Positions 26,970 through 35,684 of a stretch of DNA of 64,000 nucleotides are shown in pieces. The position numbers and the translations under genes are program-made. Each line of letters begins with the position of its first letter. Within the stretch, counting starts at the first letter, position 1. The notes beneath the pieces were generated by a model that was not told the origin of the DNA, did no database searches, and was given only the letters and a program-made list of their open reading frames with translations. Location of the stretch: contig NZ_CP065958.1 of the NCBI RefSeq assembly GCF_041270065.1, forward strand, positions 434,001 to 498,000, in the 5' to 3' direction. This stretch comes from Streptomyces fradiae. GTDB lineage: Bacteria; Actinomycetota; Actinomycetes; Streptomycetales; Streptomycetaceae.

Positions 26970-27803
26970 ATGGCCGAGCCCGTTCCCGAGCACCGGTCGA
27001 GCGCGACGCTTCCGCTCTACCTCCGGGTCGCCTGCGCGCTGCGGGACGACCTCACCCACCGCCGCATCTCCCCCGGTAGCCGGCTGCCGTCCGAACGCCT
27101 CCTGGCCCACCGCTACCACGTCAACCGGCAGACGGTGCGCAGCGCGCTCCAACTCCTGCGCGACGAACGCCTGGTGGTGACCGACCGGCGCGGCACCTTC
27201 GCCGCCGTCCCGGCGCACGAGGGCGGACACGAAGGCGCGTACGAGGGCGGACACGAGACCGGACACGAGGCCGCGTACGAGCCGCGCTTCCCGGCCCGCG
27301 AGCCGCGCCGGCGCACCTTCCCCGGCGGGCCGCGGGCCGCCGACGCGCTGGTGCGCGCCGCGCTCTCCTGGGAGGCGCCGCCCGCGGCGCTCGCCGGACG
27401 GCTGTGCCTGGCGCCCGGGGAACCGACCCTGGTCCACCGCCATCTGGTGCTCACCCCGGCCGGCGAGCCGATGCAGCAGTCGGTGACCTGGTTCTCCCGG
27501 CCCGCCCTGACGGAGATCCCGCAGCTCGCCCGGTACCGGGGCTGCCACGAGCGGCGCGGCCAGCCCGACCTGCGGCTGCTCTACCACTGGATGCGGCAGG
27601 CCGGCCTTCGCACCACCCACCGGGAGTCGGTCGGCGTACCGGCCGCACCGCCGCACCCGGCGCCGGACGGGGCGCATGAGACGGGCGCGGCCCGGCTGTC
27701 CGTCCACCGGGTGGTGTGCGACCAGCATGGGCACGCCCTGGAGATCACGGACATCGAGTTCGCGGCCCGGACGGGCGCCTGGACCTACGAGTTCGGCGGC
27801 TAG
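26970..27803 (+). CDS. GntR-family (HutC subfamily) transcriptional regulator
   Basis: This 277-residue protein takes start ATG 26970, with GAGAGGGTCGAG upstream; an in-frame ATG at 26946 would add 8 residues. The winged helix covers about 12-80: 'LPLYLRVACALRDDLTHRRI', 'GSRLPSERLLAHRYHVNRQT' and 'DRRGTFAA'. A UTRA ligand domain spans about 115-277 (APGEPTLVHRHLVL, 'TDIEFAARTGAWTYEFGG'). The linker (about 84-105) is an unusual His/Glu/Gly repeat, HEGG-HEGA-YEGG-HETG-HEAA, that could bind metal. HutC-type regulators sense sugars, amino acids or their derivatives. Candidate targets are its own promoter, the convergent permease and the glycerol operon. Confidence 0.88.
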   Translation: MAEPVPEHRSSATLPLYLRVACALRDDLTHRRISPGSRLPSERLLAHRYHVNRQTVRSALQLLRDERLVVTDRRGTFAAVPAHEGGHEGAYEGGHETGHEAAYEPRFPAREPRRRTFPGGPRAADALVRAALSWEAPPAALAGRLCLAPGEPTLVHRHLVLTPAGEPMQQSVTWFSRPALTEIPQLARYRGCHERRGQPDLRLLYHWMRQAGLRTTHRESVGVPAAPPHPAPDGAHETGAARLSVHRVVCDQHGHALEITDIEFAARTGAWTYEFGG

Positions 27804-27851
27804 GCCGGGCCCGAACCCGAGCCCGGCTGCGCCCCGGACGGCGCGGGCGCC

Positions 27852-27873
27852 CCCGTGGCCCTTCGGGCACGGG
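27852..27873. terminator. Bidirectional terminator between GntR and permease genes
   Basis: CCCGTG-G-CCC, loop TTC, GGG-CACGGG: a 9-bp stem with one bulged G, between the convergent GntR gene (+) and APC permease gene (-). Confidence 0.55.
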
Positions 27874-27968
27874 AGGTGCCCCCACCGCCAGGGCCCGCCC
27901 TCCGTTTCGCCCGGCCGTGAACCCGGCCGCTCGCCCGGCCGCAAAGCGGGCCGCGAACCGGGCCGCCG

Positions 27969-29501
27969 TCAGACGATGCCCTCGGCGATCTCCGCCTCCT
28001 CGCGGGCGTTGCCGTAGGACTGCGGGGTGCCGTACGAGCGGCGGGCCACGTACCACCAGACGCTGGCGAGGACGAGCACCACGGCCAGGGCGATCACCGA
28101 GTAGTTCATCTTCTCCCAGGTGACCGGCGAGCTCTGCGGCAGGCAGAAGAGCACGGTCACGAAGGCCACCCACACCACCGCGATCCAGCCGATCGGCTTG
28201 CTCCAGCGGCCCAGGTTCCAGGGCCCGGGCACGAAGCGGTCGCCCGCGCGCAGCCGCAGCAGGATCGGGATGGCGTAGGCGGGGGTGATGCCGATGACGT
28301 TGATGGCGGTCACGGCGCCGTAGGCGGTCGCCGAGTAGAGCGAGGGCAGCGCGAGGACCCCGGCGACCACGACCGACAGCCAGACCGCCGGAACCGGCGT
28401 GTGGGTACGGCTGTTGACGCGGCGCCAGAGCGCGGAGCCCGGCAGGGCGTTGTCGCGGCTGAACGCGAAGACCATCCGGCTGGCGGCGGCGACCTCGGCG
28501 TTGCCGCAGAACAGCTGGGCCACGATCACCACGAGCAGCAGCGCCTTGGCGCCGCCCTCGCCGAGCGCGTCGAGCAGGATCTGGGCCGGCGGGACGCCGG
28601 TGGCGGTGGCCTGGGTGCCCGCGTAGTCCTGGATGGCGAAGGTGAGTCCGGCGAGCAGCGCGAAGCCGGCGAGCCAGGACGCCCAGATGGAGCGGACGAT
28701 GCCCTTGGCGGCGGCCACGGAGGCGTTGGAGGTCTCCTCCGAGAGGTGGGCGGAGGCGTCGTAGCCGGAGAAGGTGTACTGGGCGAGCAGCAGGCCGATT
28801 GCGGCGACGTAGAGCGGGTTGCTCCAGCCGGTGTCGTTGACGAACTCGGTGAAGACGAACTTCGCGGACTGGTGGTGGTCGGGGACGATCGCGAGCGCGC
28901 CGACGATCAGGGCGACACCGGCGAGGTGCCACCAGACGCTGATCGAGTTGAGCAGGCTGACCACGCGGACGCCGTTGAGGTTGAGCAGGGCGTGCACCAG
29001 CAGGATCGCCAGGAAGATCAGGAAGGTCGACTGGGCGGTGGGCTCGAAGCCCCACTGGAGGTTGAGGAAGGCGCCGGTGAACATCGCGGCGCCGTAGTCG
29101 ATACCGGCGATGGCGCCGAGCAGACCGAGCAGATTCAGCCAGCCGGTGTACCAGCCCCAGCGGCGCCCGCCGAGCCGGTCGGCCATGTAGTAGAGCGCTC
29201 CGGAGGTCGGGTACGCGCTGGTGACCTCGGCGAGCGCGAGGCCGACGCAGAGCACGAACAGGCCGACGCCGGCCCAGCCCCAGAGCATGACGGCGGGGCC
29301 GCCGGTGCCCAGGCCGAAGCCGTACAGGGTCATGCAGCCGGACAGGATGGAGATGACCGAGAAGCTGATGGCGAAGTTGCCGAAGCCGCCCATGCGGCGC
29401 GCGAGGACGGGCTGGTAGCCCAGCTCTCTGAGCCGGGCCTCCTCGTCCCGTGCGGCCGGTGGCGGCTTGCGTATCGCGTCGGTGGGAGCGGTGCGTGACA
29501 T
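27969..29501 (-). CDS. APC-superfamily amino acid permease
   Basis: This 510-residue protein has about 12 membrane helices. The N-terminal 'LGYQPVLARRMGGFGNFAIS' and 'GPAVMLWGWAGVGLFVLCVG', then 'SAYPTSGALYYMADRLGG', are typical of the GABA/amino acid permease branch. The helix-6 region 'AQYTFSGYDASAHLSEET' carries the conserved Ser-Gly-x-(D/E) substrate site. A cytoplasmic N-terminus and an acidic C-terminus (REEAEIAEGIV) are short. It would import amino acids or amines by proton symport. It is downstream of and co-directional with a hypothetical gene, and convergent with the GntR regulator, which may control it. Confidence 0.88.
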   Translation of the reverse strand: MSRTAPTDAIRKPPPAARDEEARLRELGYQPVLARRMGGFGNFAISFSVISILSGCMTLYGFGLGTGGPAVMLWGWAGVGLFVLCVGLALAEVTSAYPTSGALYYMADRLGGRRWGWYTGWLNLLGLLGAIAGIDYGAAMFTGAFLNLQWGFEPTAQSTFLIFLAILLVHALLNLNGVRVVSLLNSISVWWHLAGVALIVGALAIVPDHHQSAKFVFTEFVNDTGWSNPLYVAAIGLLLAQYTFSGYDASAHLSEETSNASVAAAKGIVRSIWASWLAGFALLAGLTFAIQDYAGTQATATGVPPAQILLDALGEGGAKALLLVVIVAQLFCGNAEVAAASRMVFAFSRDNALPGSALWRRVNSRTHTPVPAVWLSVVVAGVLALPSLYSATAYGAVTAINVIGITPAYAIPILLRLRAGDRFVPGPWNLGRWSKPIGWIAVVWVAFVTVLFCLPQSSPVTWEKMNYSVIALAVVLVLASVWWYVARRSYGTPQSYGNAREEAEIAEGIV

Positions 29502-29606
29502 GCGTTCCTCCGGGGGAAGGGGGGACGGATCGTGCCGTACGGGGGGTGGACACGGCGTGCTGAAGGGCGCGGCGCCTCGGGGCGCGCGCCGGAGGGCGGG
29601 CGGGCG

Positions 29607-30602
29607 TCAGGGGCCGCCGCGGGCCCCGGGGCCGCCGAGGCAGCGCGCCCGGGCCCGCAGGAAGACCTCCTCGGCGGGGCCGCGCTCATCGGGACGGTCG
29701 GTGCGGTACGCCCAGGGCTGCGGGGTCCAGTACGGGCCGAGGGCCTCGAACACCCGGGCCGCGTCGGGGAACTTGAGCGCGCCGTACAGCCCGTGCGCGA
29801 GGTGGCTGAGGTCGAGCAGGCTGGCCTCGTCGGTGGCGCAGAAGAGGAACCAGGCGTCCATCGCCCGGTCGGCGTCGCGCACCGCGTCCTCGGCGACCCA
29901 GTGCAGGTCGAGGGCGCGCTCGTGGCCGCGCTCCCGGCGGTAGCGCTCGACCCTGACGTACAGCGGGAGGGCGTGCAGGGCGGAGCCGACGGGGGCCATC
30001 GACGCCGCCCACTGGGCGTAGTTGACGGCCTCGGAGAGGGGTCCGGGGCGGCGCGCGTAGACGAACTGGAGCATCCGGTGGTGCGCCTCGCGGTTGTACG
30101 GGTCGCGCTTCTCGGCCTCGGCAAGCAGGCCCCAGGGGCCTGAGGGCAGCATCGGCGCGGGCGGCGCGGCGCGGTGCTCCTCCATGCGCTGCTGGGCGTC
30201 GAGTACGGAGAGGGCGAGCCGGCACACCCAGGGCACGGGGTCGGCGGGGGCGCGGTCGGCGGCCTCCAGGCAGGCGGTCCAGGCCTCCTGCCAGAGTTCG
30301 CGGGTGCGCGGGTGGCCGGTGCGGTGGGCGCGGACGGCGCGTTCGACGGACACGCGCGCGTGCATGACGCCGGCGGCGGCGGAGTCGGGCTGTTCGATCC
30401 GCCATGCCTCGACGACATCGGTGCCGGCGGCCACGGCGGCGAGGACCTGGGTGCGCCGGGTCCAGGCGGTCCAGCCGGAGGTCTCGTCGAGTAATCGGGC
30501 CATCACCACCCAGCGTCCGGTGCGCAGCTCCTGGACGGCGCCGCGCAGGGCGTGGTCGTGGCCCGCGGGATGATAGACGGGCCGGAAGCCTTGCGCGGCC
30601 AT
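29607..30602 (-). CDS. Hypothetical helical-repeat protein
   Basis: This 331-residue soluble protein is helical throughout with many Ala, Trp and Arg residues: 'VEAWRIEQPDSAAAGVMHAR', 'LWQEAWTACLEAADRAPADP', 'LLAEAEKRDPYNREAHHRML' and 'FPDAARVFEALGPYWTP'. The spacing resembles TPR-like repeats, which mediate protein-protein contacts. No catalytic motif is visible. It lies 105 bases upstream of the permease on the same strand and divergent from the glycerol kinase operon, so it may share the operator-rich interval at 30603-30931. The function is unknown. Confidence 0.65.
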   Translation of the reverse strand: MAAQGFRPVYHPAGHDHALRGAVQELRTGRWVVMARLLDETSGWTAWTRRTQVLAAVAAGTDVVEAWRIEQPDSAAAGVMHARVSVERAVRAHRTGHPRTRELWQEAWTACLEAADRAPADPVPWVCRLALSVLDAQQRMEEHRAAPPAPMLPSGPWGLLAEAEKRDPYNREAHHRMLQFVYARRPGPLSEAVNYAQWAASMAPVGSALHALPLYVRVERYRRERGHERALDLHWVAEDAVRDADRAMDAWFLFCATDEASLLDLSHLAHGLYGALKFPDAARVFEALGPYWTPQPWAYRTDRPDERGPAEEVFLRARARCLGGPGARGGP

Positions 30603-30698
30603 CAGAAGGCAGGGCGGGGGGTGGGCGACATGATTCCTCGGTGCGGTGGCGGAGGGGGGTGGTCAGTCCCCCGGGGGCGTCCCGGCCGACCCGGCCGT

Positions 30699-30890
30699 TG
30701 ATCGGCGATCACTATAGAGGTAGCCGGACGTGACCGATCCATTTTTCTCCGTGATCGTAAGTATCAAGCCAACGACTGAATTTGACTTGTGGTCAGCAAG
30801 AGGTCCAGACCTGACGCCTTCCCCCGGGAGCCCTTGACGCGGGGCTCCCGCACCGACAGGCTGACCGGTTCCACGCTCAGGATCGCGATC
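30699..30890. promoter_or_regulatory. Paired GATC palindromes in the divergent promoter region
   Basis: TGATC-GGC-GATCA (30699-30711) and GATCGCGATC (30881-30890) are similar palindromes at the two ends of the 329-base interval between the hypothetical/permease genes and the glycerol operon. The second lies about 40 bases before the kinase start. This AT-richer interval contains no gene. The sites may bind one regulator, possibly by looping; that is inference. Confidence 0.35.
30801..30812. promoter_or_regulatory. dre-like palindrome upstream of the glycerol operon
   Basis: AGGTCCAGACCT shares GGTnnAGACC with the site before the GntR gene (26877-26888) and with the DasR consensus. It lies 120-131 bases before the kinase start, just after a TTGACT (30782-30787) that could be a -35 element. 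It is a candidate GntR or DasR target. Confidence 0.4.
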
Positions 30891-30931
30891 AAGGAACTTC
30901 AACCACCCATGAACGGCAGGGAGTCGCACAC

Positions 30932-32389
30932 ATGACGGGCCCGGTACTCGCCGTCGACCAGGGCACGTCGGGCACCAAGGCCCTCGTCGTCCATCCCGAG
31001 CGGGGGGTGCTCGGCACCGGCTTCGCCCCCGTCCACCCCCGCGCGCTGCCCGGCGGTCGGGTCGAGGTCGACCCCGGTGAGCTGTACGACTCCGTGGTCG
31101 CCGCCGGCCGGGCCGCCCTCGCGGAGGCCGGCGAACCGGTCGTCGCAGTCGGCCTCGCGAACCAGGGCGAGACCGTGCTCGCCTGGGACCCCGCGACCGG
31201 CGCGCCGCTCACCGACGCCCTCGTCTGGCAGGACCGCAGAGCCGCCAGCATCTGCGCCGAACTCGACGCGCAGGCACGGGAGTTGACACGGATCACCGGT
31301 CTGCCGGTCGATCCCTACTTCGCCGCCCCGAAGATGGCTTGGATCCGCCGCCATCTGACCGGCGCGGGTGTCGTCACCACCAGCGACGCATGGCTCGTAC
31401 ACCGTCTCACGGGCGCCTTCGTCACCGACGCGGCCACCGCGGGCCGCACCGGACTGCTCGATCTGGACACCCTCGCCTGGTCCGAGACGGCGCTCGACGC
31501 GTACGGCCTGGGCGGCGAGCGGATGCCCCGGGTCGTGGACGCCGACACCCCGGTCGGCACCACCACCGCCTTCGGCCCGCCGCTCCCCCTCACCGGGCTG
31601 CTCGTCGACCAGCAGGCCGCCCTGCTCGCGCAGGACGTCACCGCGCCCGGCAGCGCCAAGTGCACGTACGGCACGGGGGCGTTCCTGCTCGCCCAGACCG
31701 GGTCCGCGCCGCGGCGCAGCGACACCGGCCTGGTCGCCTGCGTCGCCTGGCGGCTGGCCGGCCGCACCGCGTACTGCCTGGACGGGCAGGTCTACACCGC
31801 CGCGTCCGCCGTGCGCTGGCTCACCGGCCTCGGCGTGATCGCCGGCCCCGAGGAGCTCGACCCGGTCGGCGGCGCCGTCCCGGACGCGGGCGGCGTCACC
31901 TTCGTCCCCGCACTCGCCGGTCTCGCCGCCCCCTGGTGGCGCGGCGACGTGCGCGGCGCGGTCACCGGACTCGGCCTCGACACCGGGCCGGGCCACCTGG
32001 TGCGCGCCCTGTGCGAGGGCATCGCCGCCCAGGTCACCGAGCTCGCCGGGGCAGCCGCGGCCGACCTCGGCGCACCGCTCACCACGCTCCGGGTCGACGG
32101 CGGACTGACCCGCTCGACGCTCCTCATGCAGACCCAGGCCGATCTGCTCCAGCGCCCCGTCGAGGTCTCCGCGCTCCCCGACGCCACCGCCCTCGGCGTC
32201 GCGGCGGTCGCCCGGCTCGGCCACGAGCCCGGCCTCGCCGTCCACGAGGCCGTGCCCGACTGGAAGCCGTCCGCCGCCTACGAGCCGCAGGTGTCGGCCG
32301 ACGAGGCCGCCGAGCGCCTCGGCCGGTTCCGTACGGCCGTGGCACGGCTGCTCGCGGACAGGGAGGGTTCCGGAGGAGGGGCCGCGTGA
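30932..32389 (+). CDS. glpK: FGGY carbohydrate kinase, glycerol kinase-like
   Basis: This 485-residue protein starts at ATG 30932 behind CAGGGAG. The phosphate-1 loop is 'LAVDQGTSGTKALVV'. Glycerol-kinase-like features include 'TGLPVDPYFAAPKMAWIRRH', 'SDAWLVHRLTG', 'GLLVDQQAALLAQD' (catalytic Asp region), 'KCTYGTGAFLLAQTG' and the C-terminal 'LRVDGGLTRSTLLMQTQADL'. These fit GlpK better than xylulokinase. It converts glycerol to sn-glycerol 3-phosphate in the cytoplasm, feeding the two oxidoreductases coupled downstream. No glpF facilitator is present. The GlpK name is by pattern; another polyol is not excluded. Confidence 0.8.
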   Translation: MTGPVLAVDQGTSGTKALVVHPERGVLGTGFAPVHPRALPGGRVEVDPGELYDSVVAAGRAALAEAGEPVVAVGLANQGETVLAWDPATGAPLTDALVWQDRRAASICAELDAQARELTRITGLPVDPYFAAPKMAWIRRHLTGAGVVTTSDAWLVHRLTGAFVTDAATAGRTGLLDLDTLAWSETALDAYGLGGERMPRVVDADTPVGTTTAFGPPLPLTGLLVDQQAALLAQDVTAPGSAKCTYGTGAFLLAQTGSAPRRSDTGLVACVAWRLAGRTAYCLDGQVYTAASAVRWLTGLGVIAGPEELDPVGGAVPDAGGVTFVPALAGLAAPWWRGDVRGAVTGLGLDTGPGHLVRALCEGIAAQVTELAGAAAADLGAPLTTLRVDGGLTRSTLLMQTQADLLQRPVEVSALPDATALGVAAVARLGHEPGLAVHEAVPDWKPSAAYEPQVSADEAAERLGRFRTAVARLLADREGSGGGAA

Positions 32390-33807
32390 GCGTCACCCGG
32401 ACCGGAGCGCTTCCGGACACCTCGGCGCCCGACGACGCGTACGACGTCACCGTGGTCGGCGCGGGCGTGGTCGGCTGCGCCATCGCCCGTGAACTGGCCC
32501 GCCACTCCCTGCGGGTGGCGCTCATGGAGGCGAACGGGGACATCGGCGAGGGCAGTTCCAAGGCCAACACCGCGATCCTGCACACCGGCTTCGACGCCGT
32601 GCCAGGCTCGCTCGAAGCCCGACTGGTCCGGGAGGGCGGGCAGTTGCTCGCCGCCTACGCCGAGGAGACCGGCATCCCGGTCGAACCCGTGGGCGCGCTG
32701 CTCGTCGCCTGGGACGAGCAGCAGCTCGCGACGCTCCCCCGGCTCGCCGACAAGGCCGTACGGAACGGACACCACGGCACCCGCCCGCTGTCGGCCGCCG
32801 AACTGTACGCCCGCGAACCGCACTTGGGTCCCGGCGCGCTCGGCGCCCTTGAGGTGCCCGGCGAGTCGATCGTCTGCCCGTGGACCACCCCGCTCGCCTA
32901 TGCCACCCAGGCCGTGCGCTCCGGGGTCGACCTGCATCTGAACTGCCCGGTGGAGAAGGTCCGTCCGGGCGAGGGCGACGCCCCGCACCGGCTCGTCACC
33001 CGGCGCGGAGTGCTGCGCACCCGCTTCCTGGTCAACGCCTGCGGCCTGTACGCGGACGCCTTCGACGCGCTGCTCGGGCGCGAGGACTTCACGGTCGCCC
33101 CGCGGCGGGGCCAGCTCCTGGTCTTCGACAAGTTCGCCCGCCCGCTCGTCCGACACATCCTCCTTCCGGTGCCGGGCCCCCTCGGCAAGGGGGTGCTGGT
33201 CGCGCCGACGGTGTACGGCAACGTACTGCTCGGCCCGACCGCCGAGGACCTCACCGACAAGACCGCGACCAGCTCGACCGCCGAAGGGCTCGCGGGGCTG
33301 CGGGCCCAGGGCGGGCGGATCCTGCCCGCGCTCCTCGACGAGGAGGTCACCGCCGCGTACGCGGGGCTGCGGGCCGCGACCGGCGCCGAGGACTATCGGA
33401 TCGCCGCCCATCCCGAGCTGCGGTACGTCACCGTGGGCGGCATCCGCTCCACCGGGCTCACCGCCTCGCTCGCCCTCGGCCGGCACACGGTCGGGCTGCT
33501 CGCCGACGCCGGCCTGGAGCTCGGCCCGGAGCGGCCGCTCGCCCCGGTGCGGATGCCGAACCTCGGCGAGGCCTTCCCCCGCCCGTACCGCGACGCCGGA
33601 CTGATCGCCCGCGACCCGGCGTACGGCACCCTCGTCTGCCACTGCGAGCGGGTCACCCTGGGCGAGATCCGCGACGCGCTCGCCTCCACCGTGCCGCCGG
33701 CCTCCCTGGACGGGCTGCGGCGCAGGACCCGGGCGCGGGCCGGGCGCTGCCAGGGCTTCTCCTGCGGGGCGACGGTGCGGGCACTGTTCGAGGAGGGCGT
33801 GCGATGA
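32386..33807 (+). CDS. GlpA-like FAD-dependent glycerol-3-phosphate dehydrogenase with [2Fe-2S] C-terminus
   Basis: This 473-residue protein has GTG 32386 overlapping the kinase stop (GTGA). The FAD-binding DAO fold begins 'YDVTVVGAGVVGCAIARELA' and continues with 'GEGSSKANTAILHTGFDAVP', characteristic of GlpA/L-2-hydroxyglutarate-oxidase relatives, then 'NACGLYADAF' and 'TVGGIRSTGLTASLALGRH'. The C-terminus is a BFD-like iron-sulfur domain: CxC in 'LVCHCERVTLGEI' and Cx4C in 'RCQGFSC'. It would oxidise glycerol 3-phosphate to dihydroxyacetone phosphate and pass electrons through the cluster to its partner. Its start is coupled to glpK and its end to the next gene. Confidence 0.82.
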   Translation: MSVTRTGALPDTSAPDDAYDVTVVGAGVVGCAIARELARHSLRVALMEANGDIGEGSSKANTAILHTGFDAVPGSLEARLVREGGQLLAAYAEETGIPVEPVGALLVAWDEQQLATLPRLADKAVRNGHHGTRPLSAAELYAREPHLGPGALGALEVPGESIVCPWTTPLAYATQAVRSGVDLHLNCPVEKVRPGEGDAPHRLVTRRGVLRTRFLVNACGLYADAFDALLGREDFTVAPRRGQLLVFDKFARPLVRHILLPVPGPLGKGVLVAPTVYGNVLLGPTAEDLTDKTATSSTAEGLAGLRAQGGRILPALLDEEVTAAYAGLRAATGAEDYRIAAHPELRYVTVGGIRSTGLTASLALGRHTVGLLADAGLELGPERPLAPVRMPNLGEAFPRPYRDAGLIARDPAYGTLVCHCERVTLGEIRDALASTVPPASLDGLRRRTRARAGRCQGFSCGATVRALFEEGVR

Positions 33808-35009
33808 AATCCGTGCACCCGGTGGAGCGTACGGTCGATGTCCTGGTGGTCGGCGGCGGACCCGCCGGCCTGGCCGCGGCGGCCCGGCTCGCGGCGGCCG
33901 GCGCGGGCCGGGTGGAGGTCCTGGAGCGGGAGCGGGCGGCCGGCGGGGTGCCGCGGCACTGCGCGCGCGGCGGGTTCGGCGGGCTGACCGGACCCGCGTT
34001 CGCCCGCCGGGCGGTGCGCGCGGCGGTACGGGCCGGGGCCGTGCTCCGTACCGGCGTGAGCGCGACCGGCTGGGCCGGGCCGCTCGCCCTGGAGGTCACC
34101 GCGCCGACCGGCCTCGAGCGGATCACCGCACGGGCCGTGGTCCTCGCCACCGGCGCGCGCGAACGGCCGCGCAGCGCCCGGCTCGTACCGGGATCGCGCC
34201 CCGCCGGGGTGCTGAGCACCGGCGAACTCCAGCAGTCCGTCGAGCTGTTCGGGCTGCGGCGGGAGCGGATCGGGCGCCGCGCGGTCGTGGTCGGCTCCGA
34301 CCCGATCGCCCGGCACGCGGTGCGCACCCTGCGCCGGGCCGGGGTGCCGGTGGCCGCGGTCGTCGCCGACCGGCCGTACGGGCCGCGGCTGCCCGGCCCG
34401 GTGCTGCGGGGCGCCACCGTCCTCGAACTCGTGGGCCGGGGACGTCTGTCGGGCGTCCTGGTGCGGGGCGCCGACGGGCGCACCGGGCTGTTGCGCTGCG
34501 ACACGGTCGTCTTCACCGGCGACTGGCTGCCGGACCACGAACTGGCCCGCTCGGGCGGGGTGCCGCTCGATCCGGCGACCCGGGGTCCGTCGGTCGACGG
34601 CGGGCTGCGGACGCTCGTCCCGGGGGTGTTCGCGGCGGGCAATCTGCTGCGCGGCGTGGAGCCGGGGACGGTCGCGGCGGCGGAGGGCCGGGCGGTCGCC
34701 GACGCGGTGCTCGCCCACCTGGCGGGCGCGCCGTGGCCTGCGCCCGGCCTCACGCTGGAGACCGCGGGCGCGCTGCGCCGGCTGACCCCCGGCCGCCTCC
34801 ACCCCGCCGGCCCGGCGCCCACGCTGCTGCTACGCCCGGAAGTCCGTCTCGTACGGCCTATTCTGATGGTCCGCCAGGACGCGCGACTGCTGTACGAGCG
34901 CCGCCTCCCTGTCCTCCTCGAACCGCACCGCTCGCTCCGGCACCCGGCGGTATGGGCGCCGGACGCGGACGCGGCGGGCGGTCCGGTGGTGGTGACGCTG
35001 ACGCCGTAG
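33804..35009 (+). CDS. GlpB-like NAD(P)/FAD-dependent oxidoreductase
   Basis: This 401-residue protein has ATG 33804 overlapping the previous stop (ATGA). The FAD motif 'VLVVGGGPAGLAAAARLAAA' opens the chain. A cysteine stands in 'GVPRHCARGGFGG', then 'AVVLATGARERPRSARLVPG', a second nucleotide site ('GRRAVVVGSDPIARHAVRTL') and 'VFAAGNLLRGVEPGTVAAAE' near the end. This is the layout of small flavoprotein subunits paired with GlpA-like dehydrogenases, which relay electrons to quinone or NAD. The separate DUF1667 subunit of some GlpA/GlpB sets is not seen; the GlpA-like protein carries its own Fe-S domain. Confidence 0.75.
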   Translation: MKSVHPVERTVDVLVVGGGPAGLAAAARLAAAGAGRVEVLERERAAGGVPRHCARGGFGGLTGPAFARRAVRAAVRAGAVLRTGVSATGWAGPLALEVTAPTGLERITARAVVLATGARERPRSARLVPGSRPAGVLSTGELQQSVELFGLRRERIGRRAVVVGSDPIARHAVRTLRRAGVPVAAVVADRPYGPRLPGPVLRGATVLELVGRGRLSGVLVRGADGRTGLLRCDTVVFTGDWLPDHELARSGGVPLDPATRGPSVDGGLRTLVPGVFAAGNLLRGVEPGTVAAAEGRAVADAVLAHLAGAPWPAPGLTLETAGALRRLTPGRLHPAGPAPTLLLRPEVRLVRPILMVRQDARLLYERRLPVLLEPHRSLRHPAVWAPDADAAGGPVVVTLTP

Positions 35010-35012
35010 CCT
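35007..35012 (+). promoter_or_regulatory. -10 element TAGCCT overlapping the upstream stop codon
   Basis: TAGCCT begins with the TAG stop of the GlpB-like gene and ends 6 bases before GTG 35019. This is leaderless-promoter spacing with no ribosome binding site. Confidence 0.5.
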
Positions 35013-35018
35013 CTCGGG

Positions 35019-35684
35019 GTGGACGACAACGCTCTGAACGCCGAGCAGGACTGGCTCGCCGATACCCGCACCTCGTACGACACCGTGGCCGCCGACTACG
35101 CCGACCTCGTGCGCGGCCTGCTCGACCGGACGCCCTACGAGCGGGCGATGCTCGCGCTCTTCGCCGACGCGGTACGGGCCTCCGGGGGCGGGCCGGTCGC
35201 GGACCTGGGGTGCGGGCCCGGGCGGATCACCGCGCATCTGGGCGGGCTCGGTCTGGACGTCCTGGGCATCGACCTGTCCCCCGCGATGATCGGCGTGGCC
35301 CGCCGCGAGCACCCCGGCATCGACTTCCGGGTCGGCTCGATGACCGAGCTCGACCTGCCCGACGGCTCGATGGCGGGCCTGGTCGCCTGGTACTCCCTCA
35401 TCCACGTCCCCGACGCCGAGCTCGACCGCACCCTCGCCCACTTCCACCGCGTCCTGCGCCCCGGCGGCCCGCTGCTCCTCGCCTTCCACGCGGGCGACGA
35501 GAACCGGCTGAAGACGGAGGGCTACGGCGGCCACCCCATGCGCCTGCACGTCCATCTGCGCGAGCCGGAGCAGCTGGCCGGGCGGCTCGCCGCGGCCGGT
35601 TTCGCGGTGGAGGCGCGGATGACGCTGACCTCGGCGGAGAGCGCACTCGGCGCCCTGGTGGTCGCCCGGCGGGCCGCGGCCTAG
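35019..35684 (+). CDS. SAM-dependent methyltransferase (class I)
   Basis: This 221-residue protein starts at GTG 35019. Motif I is 'VADLGCGPGRITAHLGGLGL', followed by 'VLGIDLSPAMIGVARREHPG' (acidic end of strand 2), then 'GSMTELDLPDGSMAGLVAWY' and 'VLRPGGPLLLAFHAGDENR'. This is a complete UbiE/Methyltransf_11-type fold. The substrate cannot be inferred. It begins a series of short plus-strand genes with leaderless-looking starts, and its own stop TAG forms part of the next gene's -10 hexamer. Confidence 0.87.
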   Translation: MDDNALNAEQDWLADTRTSYDTVAADYADLVRGLLDRTPYERAMLALFADAVRASGGGPVADLGCGPGRITAHLGGLGLDVLGIDLSPAMIGVARREHPGIDFRVGSMTELDLPDGSMAGLVAWYSLIHVPDAELDRTLAHFHRVLRPGGPLLLAFHAGDENRLKTEGYGGHPMRLHVHLREPEQLAGRLAAAGFAVEARMTLTSAESALGALVVARRAAA

